The position numbers and the translations under genes are program-made. This document shows, one piece after another, positions 6,799 through 14,474 of a stretch of 16,964 nt of DNA. Where the stretch lies: assembly GCA_026000945.1 (NCBI GenBank), contig BNZI01000017.1, forward strand, positions 1-16,964. The letters are read 5' to 3'. The DNA comes from Clostridia bacterium (GTDB taxonomy: Bacteria; Bacillota; Clostridia; Lachnospirales; Lachnospiraceae). The notes under the pieces are model-generated. The model ran no database searches. It saw only the letters and a list, made by a program, of their open reading frames with translations, and was not told where the DNA came from. How positions within the stretch are numbered: the stretch's first letter is position 1; every line of letters starts with the position of its first letter.

Positions 6799-7944
6799 TT
6801 GATAAAAAAAGAATGGGATAAAAAAATTTTAGACTGTGTGGATGGTTTAAAAAGTCAGTTCATTGGCAGTGTGCAAGAGTTGCTACGTATTGACAGTGTG
6901 GCAAGAGAAGCTTGCGTTGGTGCTCCTTTTGGCGTAGGCGTAAAAAAAGCTTTAGACTGTGCTTTGGACATAAGCAGACAGTTAGGCTTTGAAACCGTTA
7001 ATCTAGATCATTATATTGGATATGCTCAGTATGGGGTAGGTGAAGACTATGTCTGTGCTATTGGTCATGTAGATGTAGTTTTGCCAGGGGAGGGTTGGAA
7101 ATATCCTCCCTTCTCTGCTCATTTGGAAGATGATGTGCTTTATGGAAGAGGAGTACTAGATAATAAAGGACCGATTATGGCTTGTCTTTATGCTCTGGCA
7201 GCGATTAAAGAAGCCGGATTATTGCTGAAGAATCCGATACGCATTATTTTTGGCTGTGATGAAGAATCCGGATTTGAAGATTTGCACTATTACCTTTCAA
7301 AGGAAAAAGCACCTCTTTATGGCTTTACGCCGGATTGTAAGTATCCTGTGGTTTATAGTGAACGTGGTAGAGCCGTTGTACGAATTTTTGGTAATTTAGA
7401 TCAATTGGGAATATTTTTAGATTTTGTTAGTCAATACTTTCTTGGAGCAAATAATACAGGTGACCGCTTAGGCATTGATTTTTTCCATGAGGAATATGGT
7501 ACAATGGAAATGAAAGGATATCAATTGCACATGCTTCAAGACAGTCCAGATGAACAGAAACAAGTCGCTTTTGAAGTTATTTTAAGTTATCCTGGTGGCG
7601 TAAGCATTGGCGAAATCATGGAACAGATTAGTAGGAAGGTAGAAGTAAAAGGGCTTAGAGCAGAATTATTAAAAAATTTCAATCCCGTAGTATTTTCTAA
7701 AGATAGCTCTATGGTAAAAGCTATGCGAGAAAGTTATGAGTTAATTACAGGCTTAGATGGTAGTCCAGTAACAACTACAGGCGGTACTTATGCGAAAGCT
7801 ATGCCGGGTATTGTTCCTTTTGGACCAAGCTTTCCAGGGCAAAAAGGAATTAGCCATAATCCCAATGAATGGATGAGTGTAGAGGATTTGATGACAAATT
7901 TCAAAATTTACGCATTGGCTTTATATCGTTTGGGGCAATTGTAG
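6799..7944 (+). CDS. M20 family dipeptidase (Sapep/PepV-like)
   Basis: A 381-residue cytoplasmic di-metal peptidase. Metal-site motifs are in order: GHVDVV with His90 and Asp92, YGRGVLDNKGP with the bridging Asp121, DEESGFED with the general base and ligand Glu at 155-156, FTPD with Asp179, and the late GISHNPNEW with His353. This matches the PepV/Sapep group, which clips dipeptides with broad side-chain tolerance. PepV proteins are usually nearer 460 residues; the missing part falls in the lid between about residues 195 and 285. The start is TTG at 6799 behind GGAGGAG (6783-6789). The 242-base gap upstream has a TATAAT at 6620-6625 but no well-spaced -35 box. In this block it could free glycosyl-Asn from short glycopeptides; that is inference. 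Confidence 0.88.
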   Translation: MIKKEWDKKILDCVDGLKSQFIGSVQELLRIDSVAREACVGAPFGVGVKKALDCALDISRQLGFETVNLDHYIGYAQYGVGEDYVCAIGHVDVVLPGEGWKYPPFSAHLEDDVLYGRGVLDNKGPIMACLYALAAIKEAGLLLKNPIRIIFGCDEESGFEDLHYYLSKEKAPLYGFTPDCKYPVVYSERGRAVVRIFGNLDQLGIFLDFVSQYFLGANNTGDRLGIDFFHEEYGTMEMKGYQLHMLQDSPDEQKQVAFEVILSYPGGVSIGEIMEQISRKVEVKGLRAELLKNFNPVVFSKDSSMVKAMRESYELITGLDGSPVTTTGGTYAKAMPGIVPFGPSFPGQKGISHNPNEWMSVEDLMTNFKIYALALYRLGQL

Positions 7945-8025
7945 AAAATTTAGGAAATTATGAAATCATGAAATACAGTTTAAGAAACTGTCATATATAT
8001 CTAAAAAAAATTTGCGTATAGGCTT

Positions 8026-8056
8026 CTTAGTTAGCAAGTATTTTTCACATGCTAAG
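8026..8056 (-). repeat. 31-base dispersed repeat, copy 1 (inverted)
   Basis: The minus strand reads CTTAGCATGTGAAAAATACT and then TGCTAACTAAG. The same 30 bases with one change occur on the + strand at 10281-10310. The unit contains the small dyad TTAGCA / TGCTAA. It lies in the 267-base gap before cutC, which also holds the hairpin ACAGTTT/AAACTGT at 7975-7991. Confidence 0.85.
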
Positions 8057-8211
8057 ATTCTCTATAGATCAGATGTCTTCTACATGAAGAAGTGATGTAA
8101 AATACTGAAGATAGCGCAAAGGAATTTTGACACCGTAGGAAGGGTAAGATTTTAACATTTTCTTGTCAGTGAGATATTCAACAGGTTTCCAGAGGAGAAA
8201 GGTAAGTATAG

Positions 8212-8949
8212 ATGTTATTAGAAATTTGCTGTGGCAGTTATTATGATGCTTTGCAGGCAGAATCCGGGGGAGCAAAAAGGATTGAGCTAAACTGTGGTTT
8301 GCATTTAGGAGGACTTACTCCCTCTACGGCATCTTTAACACTGGTCAAGGAACGTTGCCAAGTAAAAGTCATCGCCATGCTTCGCCCTAGAGGAGGGGGT
8401 TTTCATTATAGCAATGAAGATTTTGAGCTAATGCTTAGAGAATGTCAGGAGTTATTGCGTCACGATGCAGATGGAATCGCTTTTGGTTGTTTGAAAAAGG
8501 ATGGAAATTTGGATTGGGAACGAAATGCCAAGCTCATTTCTAACATTCATGAGTATGGAAAAGAAGCTGTCTTTCACCGGGCTTTTGATTGTAGCTCAAA
8601 CCCTGAAAAAACAATGGAATCCCTCATTGCTTTGGGTATTGATCGGGTACTGACTAGCGGGTTAAAGGCAAAAGCGATAGAGGGTAAGGCTTTGCTGAAA
8701 AGACTTCAAGAAACTTATGGAAAAGATATTCAAATCTTGGCAGGAAGCGGCATCAACGCTTCCAATGCAAAACAATTGATGGAAGAAACAGGAATACAGC
8801 AAGTACATAGTTCTTGCAAAGATTGGCTTTGTGACCCTACTACAAGTGCTAATGGTGTTTCTTATGCTTTTGCGACAGCACCTTATGAAAGTTGTTATGA
8901 TGTAGTGTCTGCCACATCGGTTCGGCAGCTGTTAAACGCTATGGATTGA
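8212..8949 (+). CDS. cutC: CutC family TIM-barrel protein
   Basis: 245 residues, cytoplasmic, full length for the family. The block MLLEICCGSYYDALQAESGGA matches the start of E. coli CutC. It is followed by GGLTPS, MLRPRGGGFHYS, GIAFGCLKKDG, FHRAFD, GIDRVLTSG, ILAGSGI and VHSS, the conserved barrel-loop motifs. The family was named for copper homeostasis, but direct evidence for that role is weak and an enzymatic role on a small metabolite is plausible. The placement here, after a PTS, an amidohydrolase and a dipeptidase, fits a metabolic job better than copper handling. The start is ATG 8212 with GAAAGG at 8197-8202. It is the last + strand gene of the block and converges with lepB. Confidence 0.9.
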   Translation: MLLEICCGSYYDALQAESGGAKRIELNCGLHLGGLTPSTASLTLVKERCQVKVIAMLRPRGGGFHYSNEDFELMLRECQELLRHDADGIAFGCLKKDGNLDWERNAKLISNIHEYGKEAVFHRAFDCSSNPEKTMESLIALGIDRVLTSGLKAKAIEGKALLKRLQETYGKDIQILAGSGINASNAKQLMEETGIQQVHSSCKDWLCDPTTSANGVSYAFATAPYESCYDVVSATSVRQLLNAMD

Positions 8950-9401
8950 AATTCATTTCGTAACAAATGGATCATATCTTTGGGTGAGATTGCTTGAAAA
9001 TTTAGTGGATAGAAAACAGAAGTTTGTGCTTGTGATATGGAGATCAAGGTCAATGGATAAATGTTTGTTAAGTGTCAACGGGTCAATAGGCACAAGCTGT
9101 AGGGGGATGATATTGCCCGCAATCGTATGGGTGGTATTCTGCCGCCCGTTGACAATTTGGCCATGGAAAATCTAATGAATATCGTTGACAGAATTATCGT
9201 ACCCTTTATCTTTGATACATTTTGGCGGGCGGCAGAATACCGCCCATACGAGTTTCTCTGAAATTTCCGATTTATCCTTGATAGATTGACTATGAAAATT
9301 CGATAGATTACCTCACTCTTAAGGAAGAATGTGAGGGTTTGCCTTTGATTTAAAATGCCCTTTTTACATTTCAATTCATTCGTTCAGCTATGTGTAAGGT
9401 T
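8950..9401. other. Convergent intergenic region between cutC and lepB
   Basis: 452 bases between two convergent genes. The central feature is the inverted pair at 9123-9251. TGTCAACGGG (9073-9082) is an exact inverted copy of 9145-9154. A weak CCTCAC/GTGAGG hairpin near 9311-9336 lacks a T-run. Short open frames exist on both strands, but they cross the inverted repeat, lack ribosome sites and resemble nothing I know. Confidence 0.6.
9123..9251. repeat. GC-rich inverted pair, each arm itself a hairpin, flanking TTGACA boxes
   Basis: Arm 9123-9148 is the reverse complement of 9226-9251 with one mismatch. Each arm folds alone as GGGYGG-N7-CCGCCC, and this GC content stands out in AT-rich DNA. 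The 77-base spacer contains TTGACA at 9149-9154 with TCTAAT at 9171-9176 (16-base spacing), and a second TTGACA at 9185-9190. It could be a REP/BIME-like element, a two-way terminator or an invertible promoter; see findings. Confidence 0.8.
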
Positions 9402-9959
9402 TTAATTGATCAGTTCTATATTAGGAAAATAGCGAAAAAAAACTTTAGCTAAAATTTTATTTTGGGAAACAAAAGTATTTTTCCAGTATCTAGAATCCAA
9501 AGAATGGTTACGATTGTCACCCATAACGAAATAATAATCATCTGGAATGACATAAGGACCAAAAGAGCCTCGCATTTCTTCTGCTAAATAAGGTTCATCT
9601 AAAGCATAGGTGTTATCATTGACGTAAATTTGACCATTCACAATTTTTACTGTTTCACCAGGTAAACCAATGACACGTTTAACAAATAAGATAGACTCAT
9701 CGTCAGGATATTGAAAAATCACAACATCTCCACGTTTAGGCTTGGCAAATAAATATTGTAAACGAAAACCAACTACTCGGTCATTGGACATGATGGTTGT
9801 TTCCATAGAGCCTGTAGGAACGTGGCTATTGGCAATTACTGAGGAGTTAATAAAAATTGAAATGGATACGGTTAGAAGTAAAATTTTATACCAACTAAAT
9901 AATTCTTCTTTCCAATTTGTAGAAGTTCTCTGTTTTGTGGCAGGTAACTTTTTTTTCAT
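9402..9959 (-). CDS. lepB: Type I signal peptidase
   Basis: A 185-residue membrane-anchored Ser/Lys protease that removes signal peptides from exported proteins. One N-terminal membrane segment (about residues 24-42, ILLLTVSISIFIN) precedes box B, VPTGSMETT, with the nucleophile Ser51. Lys94 in FVKRVIGLPGETV is the general base, and MGDNRNHSLDSR near residue 150 is box E. The protein is cytoplasm-in, catalytic-domain-out, and of normal length for Gram-positive SipS-type enzymes. GAGG lies about 8 bases before the ATG on the minus strand. It is a single-gene unit divergent from the lipoprotein isomerase gene, with about 870 bases of repeat-rich DNA between. Confidence 0.95.
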   Translation of the reverse strand: MKKKLPATKQRTSTNWKEELFSWYKILLLTVSISIFINSSVIANSHVPTGSMETTIMSNDRVVGFRLQYLFAKPKRGDVVIFQYPDDESILFVKRVIGLPGETVKIVNGQIYVNDNTYALDEPYLAEEMRGSFGPYVIPDDYYFVMGDNRNHSLDSRYWKNTFVSQNKILAKVFFRYFPNIELIN

Positions 9960-9992
9960 TAGAAATACCTCATAAACTCATATATTCGCTTT

Positions 9993-10152
9993 AGAACCTG
10001 TATTTCTCGGCTCAAATGCTGTCTTTGCGGTTATTTTCCGCAATACTGCGGAAAATTTCTTTGCCTTGCCTTAGCAAAGCGACACAAATTTTTCTTGTCT
10101 TGCAAAAAAGATCTTGCAAATCCAATATTTTCGCTCTATGAATACAGGTTCT
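9993..10152. mobile_element. MITE-like element 1 (160 bases, 12-base terminal inverted repeats)
   Basis: AGAACCTGTATT (9993-10004) is exactly inverted at 10141-10152. Inside lies a perfect hairpin, ATTTTCCGCA/TGCGGAAAAT with loop ATAC, and shorter dyads. There is no open frame. Length, perfect ends and internal palindromes suit a non-autonomous element moved by a transposase elsewhere. No clear target duplication is seen. Confidence 0.6.
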
Positions 10153-10280
10153 TTCTTAGTGTCTATGGTTTGATAACCTGTTTAAATATCTCATTCACGG
10201 TAGAATATTCCATGTATAATTTATGATCTTTTATCTGATGAGTAAAAGAATAACTAAACATCTAATTATTGAGACTATCA

Positions 10281-10310
10281 TTAGCATGTGAAAAATACCT
10301 GCTAACTAAG
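10281..10310 (+). repeat. 30-base dispersed repeat, copy 2
   Basis: Matches the reverse complement of 8026-8055 at 29 of 30 positions. It contains the dyad TTAGCA/TGCTAA. The copies are 2.2 kb apart in opposite orientation and bracket cutC and lepB. Confidence 0.85.
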
Positions 10311-10404
10311 TTTTAGTTAAAGTTTTATTTTTCATGTTTTACAAAAAATATCTAAAAAATTCTTTTCGTTTGGAGATTTTAAATAGACTTTTGGGAGTGG
10401 TGGT

Positions 10405-10580
10405 TTTAGGACGTGTTCACACTACCGCAGGGTATCATCTTTTGGTAGATTTTTTTGCTGCTTTGCGTTAATTTTTTTGAAATACGCATGGCTGTTTGCA
10501 AAAATTTGTCTTGTAGGGCGAAAGACAAATCTACTCAAAATCTGGATATTTCAGGTCGGGTAGTGTGAACACGCCCTAAA
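10405..10580. mobile_element. MITE-like element 2 (about 175 bases, about 21-base terminal inverted repeats)
   Basis: The left end TTTAGGACGTGTTCACACTA (10405-10424, continuing CCG) is matched by the right end TAGTGTGAACACGCCCTAAA (10561-10580), with one mismatch and a one-base offset just inside. TA dinucleotides flank GG...CC, as in elements mobilised by IS630/Tc1-type transposases, though the inverted repeat itself makes that ambiguous. A 9-base hairpin, ATTTGTCTT/AAGACAAAT (10504-10530), lies inside. No coding frame. Confidence 0.7.
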
Positions 10581-10833
10581 CTCTTCTCCCTAAGTTTGCA
10601 TTTTGTGTGTGCTATACAAACTCTATTTACTATCATAGCATAAGTTTTCAAAATAAGCTATACTACTATAGATTCTATACCATTTGGATTCAGTTTAATC
10701 ATAATATTGGTCTTTTCGTGAAGAGATGGTGAAAATAGTTTTTTTCTTTAGCTGATTATGTTATGCTATACAAAGCCAAAGTGAGTTTTACTTTTGACTA
10801 AATCATTACAAAAGTAAGTTGAAGGAGGATTTT

Positions 10834-11919
10834 ATGAATAAACTGATTATCGTAGGATGTATGAGTGCATCCTTAATATTAAGTGCGTGTACAAGTAATC
10901 AAACAGATAGTGCTAAAACTACAGGAACAGAAATTAGTCTTTTAGCAGGGGAAAGTTCTCCTAGTAAGGAATTTGATTTATCTACAGACTTGTCTTATGA
11001 GAAATATGTGACTTTAGGGGAATATAAAGGTATCAAAGTTGCTAAAGTGAGTGCAGAAGTGAAAGATACGGAAGTAGAAGAGCAGATTCAACAGCTTTTG
11101 GATTCCTATGCGGAAGTAGGGCAAGTGACAGACAGAGCAATCGTGGATGGTGATACGGTTAATCTGGATTTTGAAGGTTTTTTAGATGGAGAAGCTTTTG
11201 AAGGTGGTGCTGGTCAAGATTTTGATTTGACAATTGGTTCAGGACGATTTATTGAAGGTTTTGAAGCCGGTTTAGTGGGTGCTATGCCACAGACAACAGT
11301 AGATTTACCTTTAACATTCCCACAAGATTATCAAAGTCAAGATCTGGCAGGGAAAGATGTTGTATTTAAAGTTACGATTAATTATATACAAGGGGAGAAA
11401 ACGATACCCGCTTTTACAGATGAATGGATTAAAGAAAAAGGAATTGCTGATAGTGCACAAGCTTATCGTGATGAAGTCAAAACGCAGTTGCAAGCAGAAA
11501 AGGAAAGTACTGCAAAACAGCAAGAACAATCTGCCATCGATGAGCAAATTATTCAAAATGCAACATTTACCGATTATCCTAAAGCGCGTCAAGAAAAAGA
11601 AGAATATAATTTGCGTTTGACTTGTGAAGGTTATGCAAAGCAAATGAATACCACGGTAGAGCAAATTATTCAAGCTTTATATAACCGTACTGCAGAGGAA
11701 GTAACAAAAGATTATATTGAACGTATTGTAGTTTATACGGCGATAGCAAAAGCAGAAAATATCGAAGTAAAGCAAGAGGATCTAGATGAATTTTATAGCG
11801 GATACAGTGAAGAACAGCAGAAAGAAATGCAAGAGAAATATCCTCAAGACGAAATCAATGAATATTTGTTGATGGAAAAAGTATCTGCGTTTATTTTAGA
11901 AAATTCTGTTATTGAGTAA
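10834..11919 (+). CDS. Lipoprotein trigger factor-like FKBP-type peptidyl-prolyl isomerase
   Basis: 361 residues. The N-terminus is a lipoprotein signal, MNKLIIVGCMSASLILSACT, with lipobox LSAC and lipidated Cys19, so it acts outside the membrane. A linker leads to a short trigger-factor-like stretch (YKGIKVAKVSAEVKDTEVEE), then the FKBP isomerase domain at about residues 85-180 (VDGDTVNLDFEGFLDGEAFEGG, IGSGRFIEGFEAGLVG), then a helical C-terminal arm like that of trigger factor. The ribosome-binding domain of cytosolic Tig is missing. It probably folds exported proteins, a role like PrsA. The start is ATG 10834, with AAGGAGG five bases upstream; an in-frame TTG at 10819 lies before that site and was rejected. 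It heads a likely operon, with mscS 55 bases downstream. Confidence 0.85.
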   Translation: MNKLIIVGCMSASLILSACTSNQTDSAKTTGTEISLLAGESSPSKEFDLSTDLSYEKYVTLGEYKGIKVAKVSAEVKDTEVEEQIQQLLDSYAEVGQVTDRAIVDGDTVNLDFEGFLDGEAFEGGAGQDFDLTIGSGRFIEGFEAGLVGAMPQTTVDLPLTFPQDYQSQDLAGKDVVFKVTINYIQGEKTIPAFTDEWIKEKGIADSAQAYRDEVKTQLQAEKESTAKQQEQSAIDEQIIQNATFTDYPKARQEKEEYNLRLTCEGYAKQMNTTVEQIIQALYNRTAEEVTKDYIERIVVYTAIAKAENIEVKQEDLDEFYSGYSEEQQKEMQEKYPQDEINEYLLMEKVSAFILENSVIE

Positions 11920-11974
11920 TGAGAGCGAGTGATCCTATATTTAGTAATGAAGAAGGAAATAGGATAGAAAAGGT

Positions 11975-12838
11975 ATGTTATTTCTGGAAGTAGAGAGCAT
12001 TTTAACAGAAGAAATTGAAAAGTTAAAAAATAGCAAGCAGTGGTGGGAAAAAATATCGCCGCAAATTTTAAATTTTTTTATTAAATTTATTCTAGTGATT
12101 ATTTTATTTTGCATAACTAGACGAATGATCTCTTTATTGGTAAAATGTTTAGAGAAAATTTTTCAAAAAGCAAACATAGAACCAACATTAAGAAAATTTT
12201 TGATACCGGCAATTCGGGGAATATTAAATGTATTGATCTTCTTTTTTTTCATTGATTTTTTAGGTGTCCCCAGTAGCTCCATTGTTGCAATATTGGGTTC
12301 TACAGGTTTAGCTGTAGGTTTGGCACTACAGGGAAGTTTATCTAATGTTGCTGGAGGCGTTTTGATTTTATTATTAAAACCATTTCGAGTCAATGATTAT
12401 ATTTATGAACATAAAGAAAATCTGGAGGGAAAGGTAAAAGCAATTGGTGTCTTTTATACTACTCTAATCACAGGGGACAATCGGGTTATTGTCCTGCCTA
12501 ATGGGAATTTAGCAAATAGCAGTATAAGCAATTTTACCGCAACCCCTACCCGTAGGGTGGATTTGCAAGTTGGTATTTCTTATGAATCAAACCTATCTAA
12601 AGCAAAAAAAATATTAGAGGAAGTATTGCAAAATCAAGAAAATCGTTGCCTAAATACAGAAGTCTCCGTTTATGTGGCAGAACTAAAAGAACATGCAGTC
12701 ATTTTAGGATTTAGGGCATGGTTTCCTAGTGAATTGTATTGGGAAACTAGCGTGGCTTTGTTAGAAAAAGTTAAACTGGCATTAGAAGAGGGTAATATTT
12801 CCAATCCTTATCAGGTGTTCACTCGCTTGAACCATTAA
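11975..12838 (+). CDS. mscS: Small-conductance mechanosensitive channel, MscS family
   Basis: 287 residues, inner membrane. It opens on membrane tension to release solutes after osmotic downshift. Three membrane helices lie at about residues 28-48, 68-90 and 93-128. The third carries the small-residue pore pattern GSTGLAVGLALQGSLSNVAGGV. The beta domain follows with KPFRVNDYIY, GDNRVIVLPNG and NSSISNFT, all typical. Length equals E. coli MscS. A possible 7-bp hairpin, ATCCTAT (11932-11938) with ATAGGAT (11959-11965), would cover the AGGA that serves the ATG, so translation could be modulated. This last point is weak. Confidence 0.92.
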   Translation: MLFLEVESILTEEIEKLKNSKQWWEKISPQILNFFIKFILVIILFCITRRMISLLVKCLEKIFQKANIEPTLRKFLIPAIRGILNVLIFFFFIDFLGVPSSSIVAILGSTGLAVGLALQGSLSNVAGGVLILLLKPFRVNDYIYEHKENLEGKVKAIGVFYTTLITGDNRVIVLPNGNLANSSISNFTATPTRRVDLQVGISYESNLSKAKKILEEVLQNQENRCLNTEVSVYVAELKEHAVILGFRAWFPSELYWETSVALLEKVKLALEEGNISNPYQVFTRLNH

Positions 12839-12892
12839 TCTATTTTCATAGAAGATTTTAGAAAATTTTAATAGAAGAAAGAGAGAAAAAAA

Positions 12893-13489
12893 ATGAGTCT
12901 AATTCCTTATGTAGTGGAACAAACTTCTAGAGGAGAAAGAAGTTATGATATTTTTTCCCGTTTGTTATCCGATCGAATTATTTTTTTGGGTGAACCCGTA
13001 AGCGCTGAGAGTGCAAGAGTAATTATTAGCCAATTAATTTTTTTGGAAGCACAAGATCCTAATAAAGATATTCAATTATATATTAATAGTCCGGGGGGGT
13101 CAGTGACCGCTGGATTTGCCATTTATGATACAATGCAATTTATCAAATGTGATGTAGCAACAACTTGTATTGGTTTGGCGGCAAGTTTTGGTTCATTTTT
13201 ACTTGCTGGAGGGGCAAAAGGTAAACGTTTTGCTTTACCCAATGCAGAAATTATGATTCATCAGCCCTCAGCTAGTGGTATACAAGGTCAAGCTACGGAT
13301 ATTGTCATTGCCTCTGATCATATCAAAAGAAGCAAACAGCGTTTAAATACAATTTTGGCAAAAAATACAGGACGTAATATAACAGAAATTGAAAAAGATA
13401 CAGATAGGGACAATTACATGACGGCACAAGAGGCCAAAGCTTATGGATTGATTGATGAAGTCGTGATGGCTCGCCAAGCGGAAAACTGA
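12893..13489 (+). CDS. clpP: ATP-dependent Clp protease proteolytic subunit
   Basis: A 198-residue serine peptidase forming the double heptamer that degrades proteins fed by ClpX or ClpC. It starts [20 protein letters not shown], the conserved axial-loop region. The catalytic residues are Ser98 in GLAASFGSF, His123 in MIHQP and the Asp of TDRDN near residue 173. The usual AASMGAF is AASFGSF here, a mild change next to the nucleophile. clpX is not adjacent, although tig-clpP-clpX is a common order; here a lipoprotein trigger factor-like gene two genes upstream loosely recalls that order. The stop overlaps the next ATG by one base (TGATG). A second ClpP elsewhere in the genome is possible. Confidence 0.96.
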   Translation: MSLIPYVVEQTSRGERSYDIFSRLLSDRIIFLGEPVSAESARVIISQLIFLEAQDPNKDIQLYINSPGGSVTAGFAIYDTMQFIKCDVATTCIGLAASFGSFLLAGGAKGKRFALPNAEIMIHQPSASGIQGQATDIVIASDHIKRSKQRLNTILAKNTGRNITEIEKDTDRDNYMTAQEAKAYGLIDEVVMARQAEN

Positions 13490-14460
13490 TGAAGATTGAA
13501 TTTGCTAAAAGAGAAGATTGGGAAGAGTGCAAGTGGCTTTGGATAGAAGCTTTTGGAGATGAAAAAAGTTATATAGACCTTTTTTATCATTTATTTGTTC
13601 AAAAAGATAATCTATTACTTTATTGGATAGAAGGAGAAATTGTCGGAATGTTGACTTTGCTTCCGGCAAGTTTGCGATATATAGATGGTAGCCAGACGGC
13701 AGTAAAATATCTTTATGCCGTAGCTACAAAAAAATCTTTCCAAAATCGAGGAGTAAGTACAGCTTTACTCAATGCAGCTCAGAAATTTGCTGCAATAACT
13801 TGCCTTTGTCCAGCAACAAAAGAATTATTTTCCTTTTATGAAAAAAGGGGATATAGCACTTGCTCGTGGATTAAGGAAAAGAGATATGCTCAAAGCGAAC
13901 TTTCTGTGTTATGGGTAAATTTTGAACAGGCTCAGAACAAAAAGGATTTCTCTTTACTAGAAAAAGAGTTTTTTGTACATGGACAATCTTCTGTGAAATT
14001 GCAAGAAAAACAGTCCTCATCTCGTTTAACTGCCGCAGCAGTGCCGTTGAAGATGAAATTAAAAAAATGGAAAATAACCACTATTTCCGCTATACAATAT
14101 GCAAGATTTCGAGAGGTGAGTCTTGCTCATCTTTCTTATATTTTTTGGGATGATGAACTGTTAGAAAAAATTTTGCTAGCAGAAGGAGTAGGAGGTAGCT
14201 TTTACTACGGGATAAGCAACGAAGCAGGACAAATAGAAGCAGCTGTCTTGGGTTCTATGCACGAAACGCAATTAACAGTTAAAGAATTTTTGGGTGAACC
14301 GGAATATTTAGAAGAAGTATTAGGGGCACTTAATTTTTTTTATCAGGCAGAAAAAATTACTGTGCGTTTAGCCCAAGCTTTTCCCATGGGAGAAAGCAGA
14401 CCATTTGTGGTGTTTTCGATGTCTATACCTCCAGTTTATATGGGTTTAGTGATGGATTGA
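13489..14460 (+). CDS. GNAT family N-acetyltransferase (two-part)
   Basis: 323 residues, cytoplasmic. The first 130 residues form a GNAT domain: [20 protein letters not shown], then YLYAVATKKSFQNRGVSTALL, the acetyl-CoA-binding strand and loop, then LCPATKELFSFYEKRGY, the usual strand 6/helix end. The rest (about 140-323) is less conserved and may be a second, degenerate GNAT-like fold, as in Eis-type proteins. The substrate is unknown. It overlaps the clpP stop by one base and its own stop overlaps the region before truB, so it is probably translationally coupled. The same neighbour is plausible across related clostridia but I cannot confirm that here. Confidence 0.85.
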   Translation: MKIEFAKREDWEECKWLWIEAFGDEKSYIDLFYHLFVQKDNLLLYWIEGEIVGMLTLLPASLRYIDGSQTAVKYLYAVATKKSFQNRGVSTALLNAAQKFAAITCLCPATKELFSFYEKRGYSTCSWIKEKRYAQSELSVLWVNFEQAQNKKDFSLLEKEFFVHGQSSVKLQEKQSSSRLTAAAVPLKMKLKKWKITTISAIQYARFREVSLAHLSYIFWDDELLEKILLAEGVGGSFYYGISNEAGQIEAAVLGSMHETQLTVKEFLGEPEYLEEVLGALNFFYQAEKITVRLAQAFPMGESRPFVVFSMSIPPVYMGLVMD

Positions 14461-14474
14461 ATAGTCGGTGGAAT

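Larger units (their letters stand above)
9960..10833. other. Repeat-rich divergent intergenic region
   Basis: About 870 bases between lepB and the lipoprotein gene. It holds two MITE-like elements (9993-10152 and 10405-10580) and one copy of the dispersed 30-base repeat (10281-10310). The 250 bases before 10833 are very AT-rich and probably contain the promoter of the downstream run. The best box is an extended -10, TGC-TATACA (10767-10772), with no good -35. No coding frame is evident. Confidence 0.65.

Noticed and set aside
7975..7991. Hairpin ACAGTTT/AAACTGT after the dipeptidase as a terminator
   Set aside because: No T-run on either strand after the stem.
8984..9175. 63-residue + strand frame starting at GTG after cutC
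   Set aside because: No ribosome site, reads through one arm of the inverted repeat, and has no recognisable motif.
9075..9374. 99-residue minus-strand frame
   Set aside because: Spans both inverted arms and has odd composition with no family resemblance, so it is probably chance.
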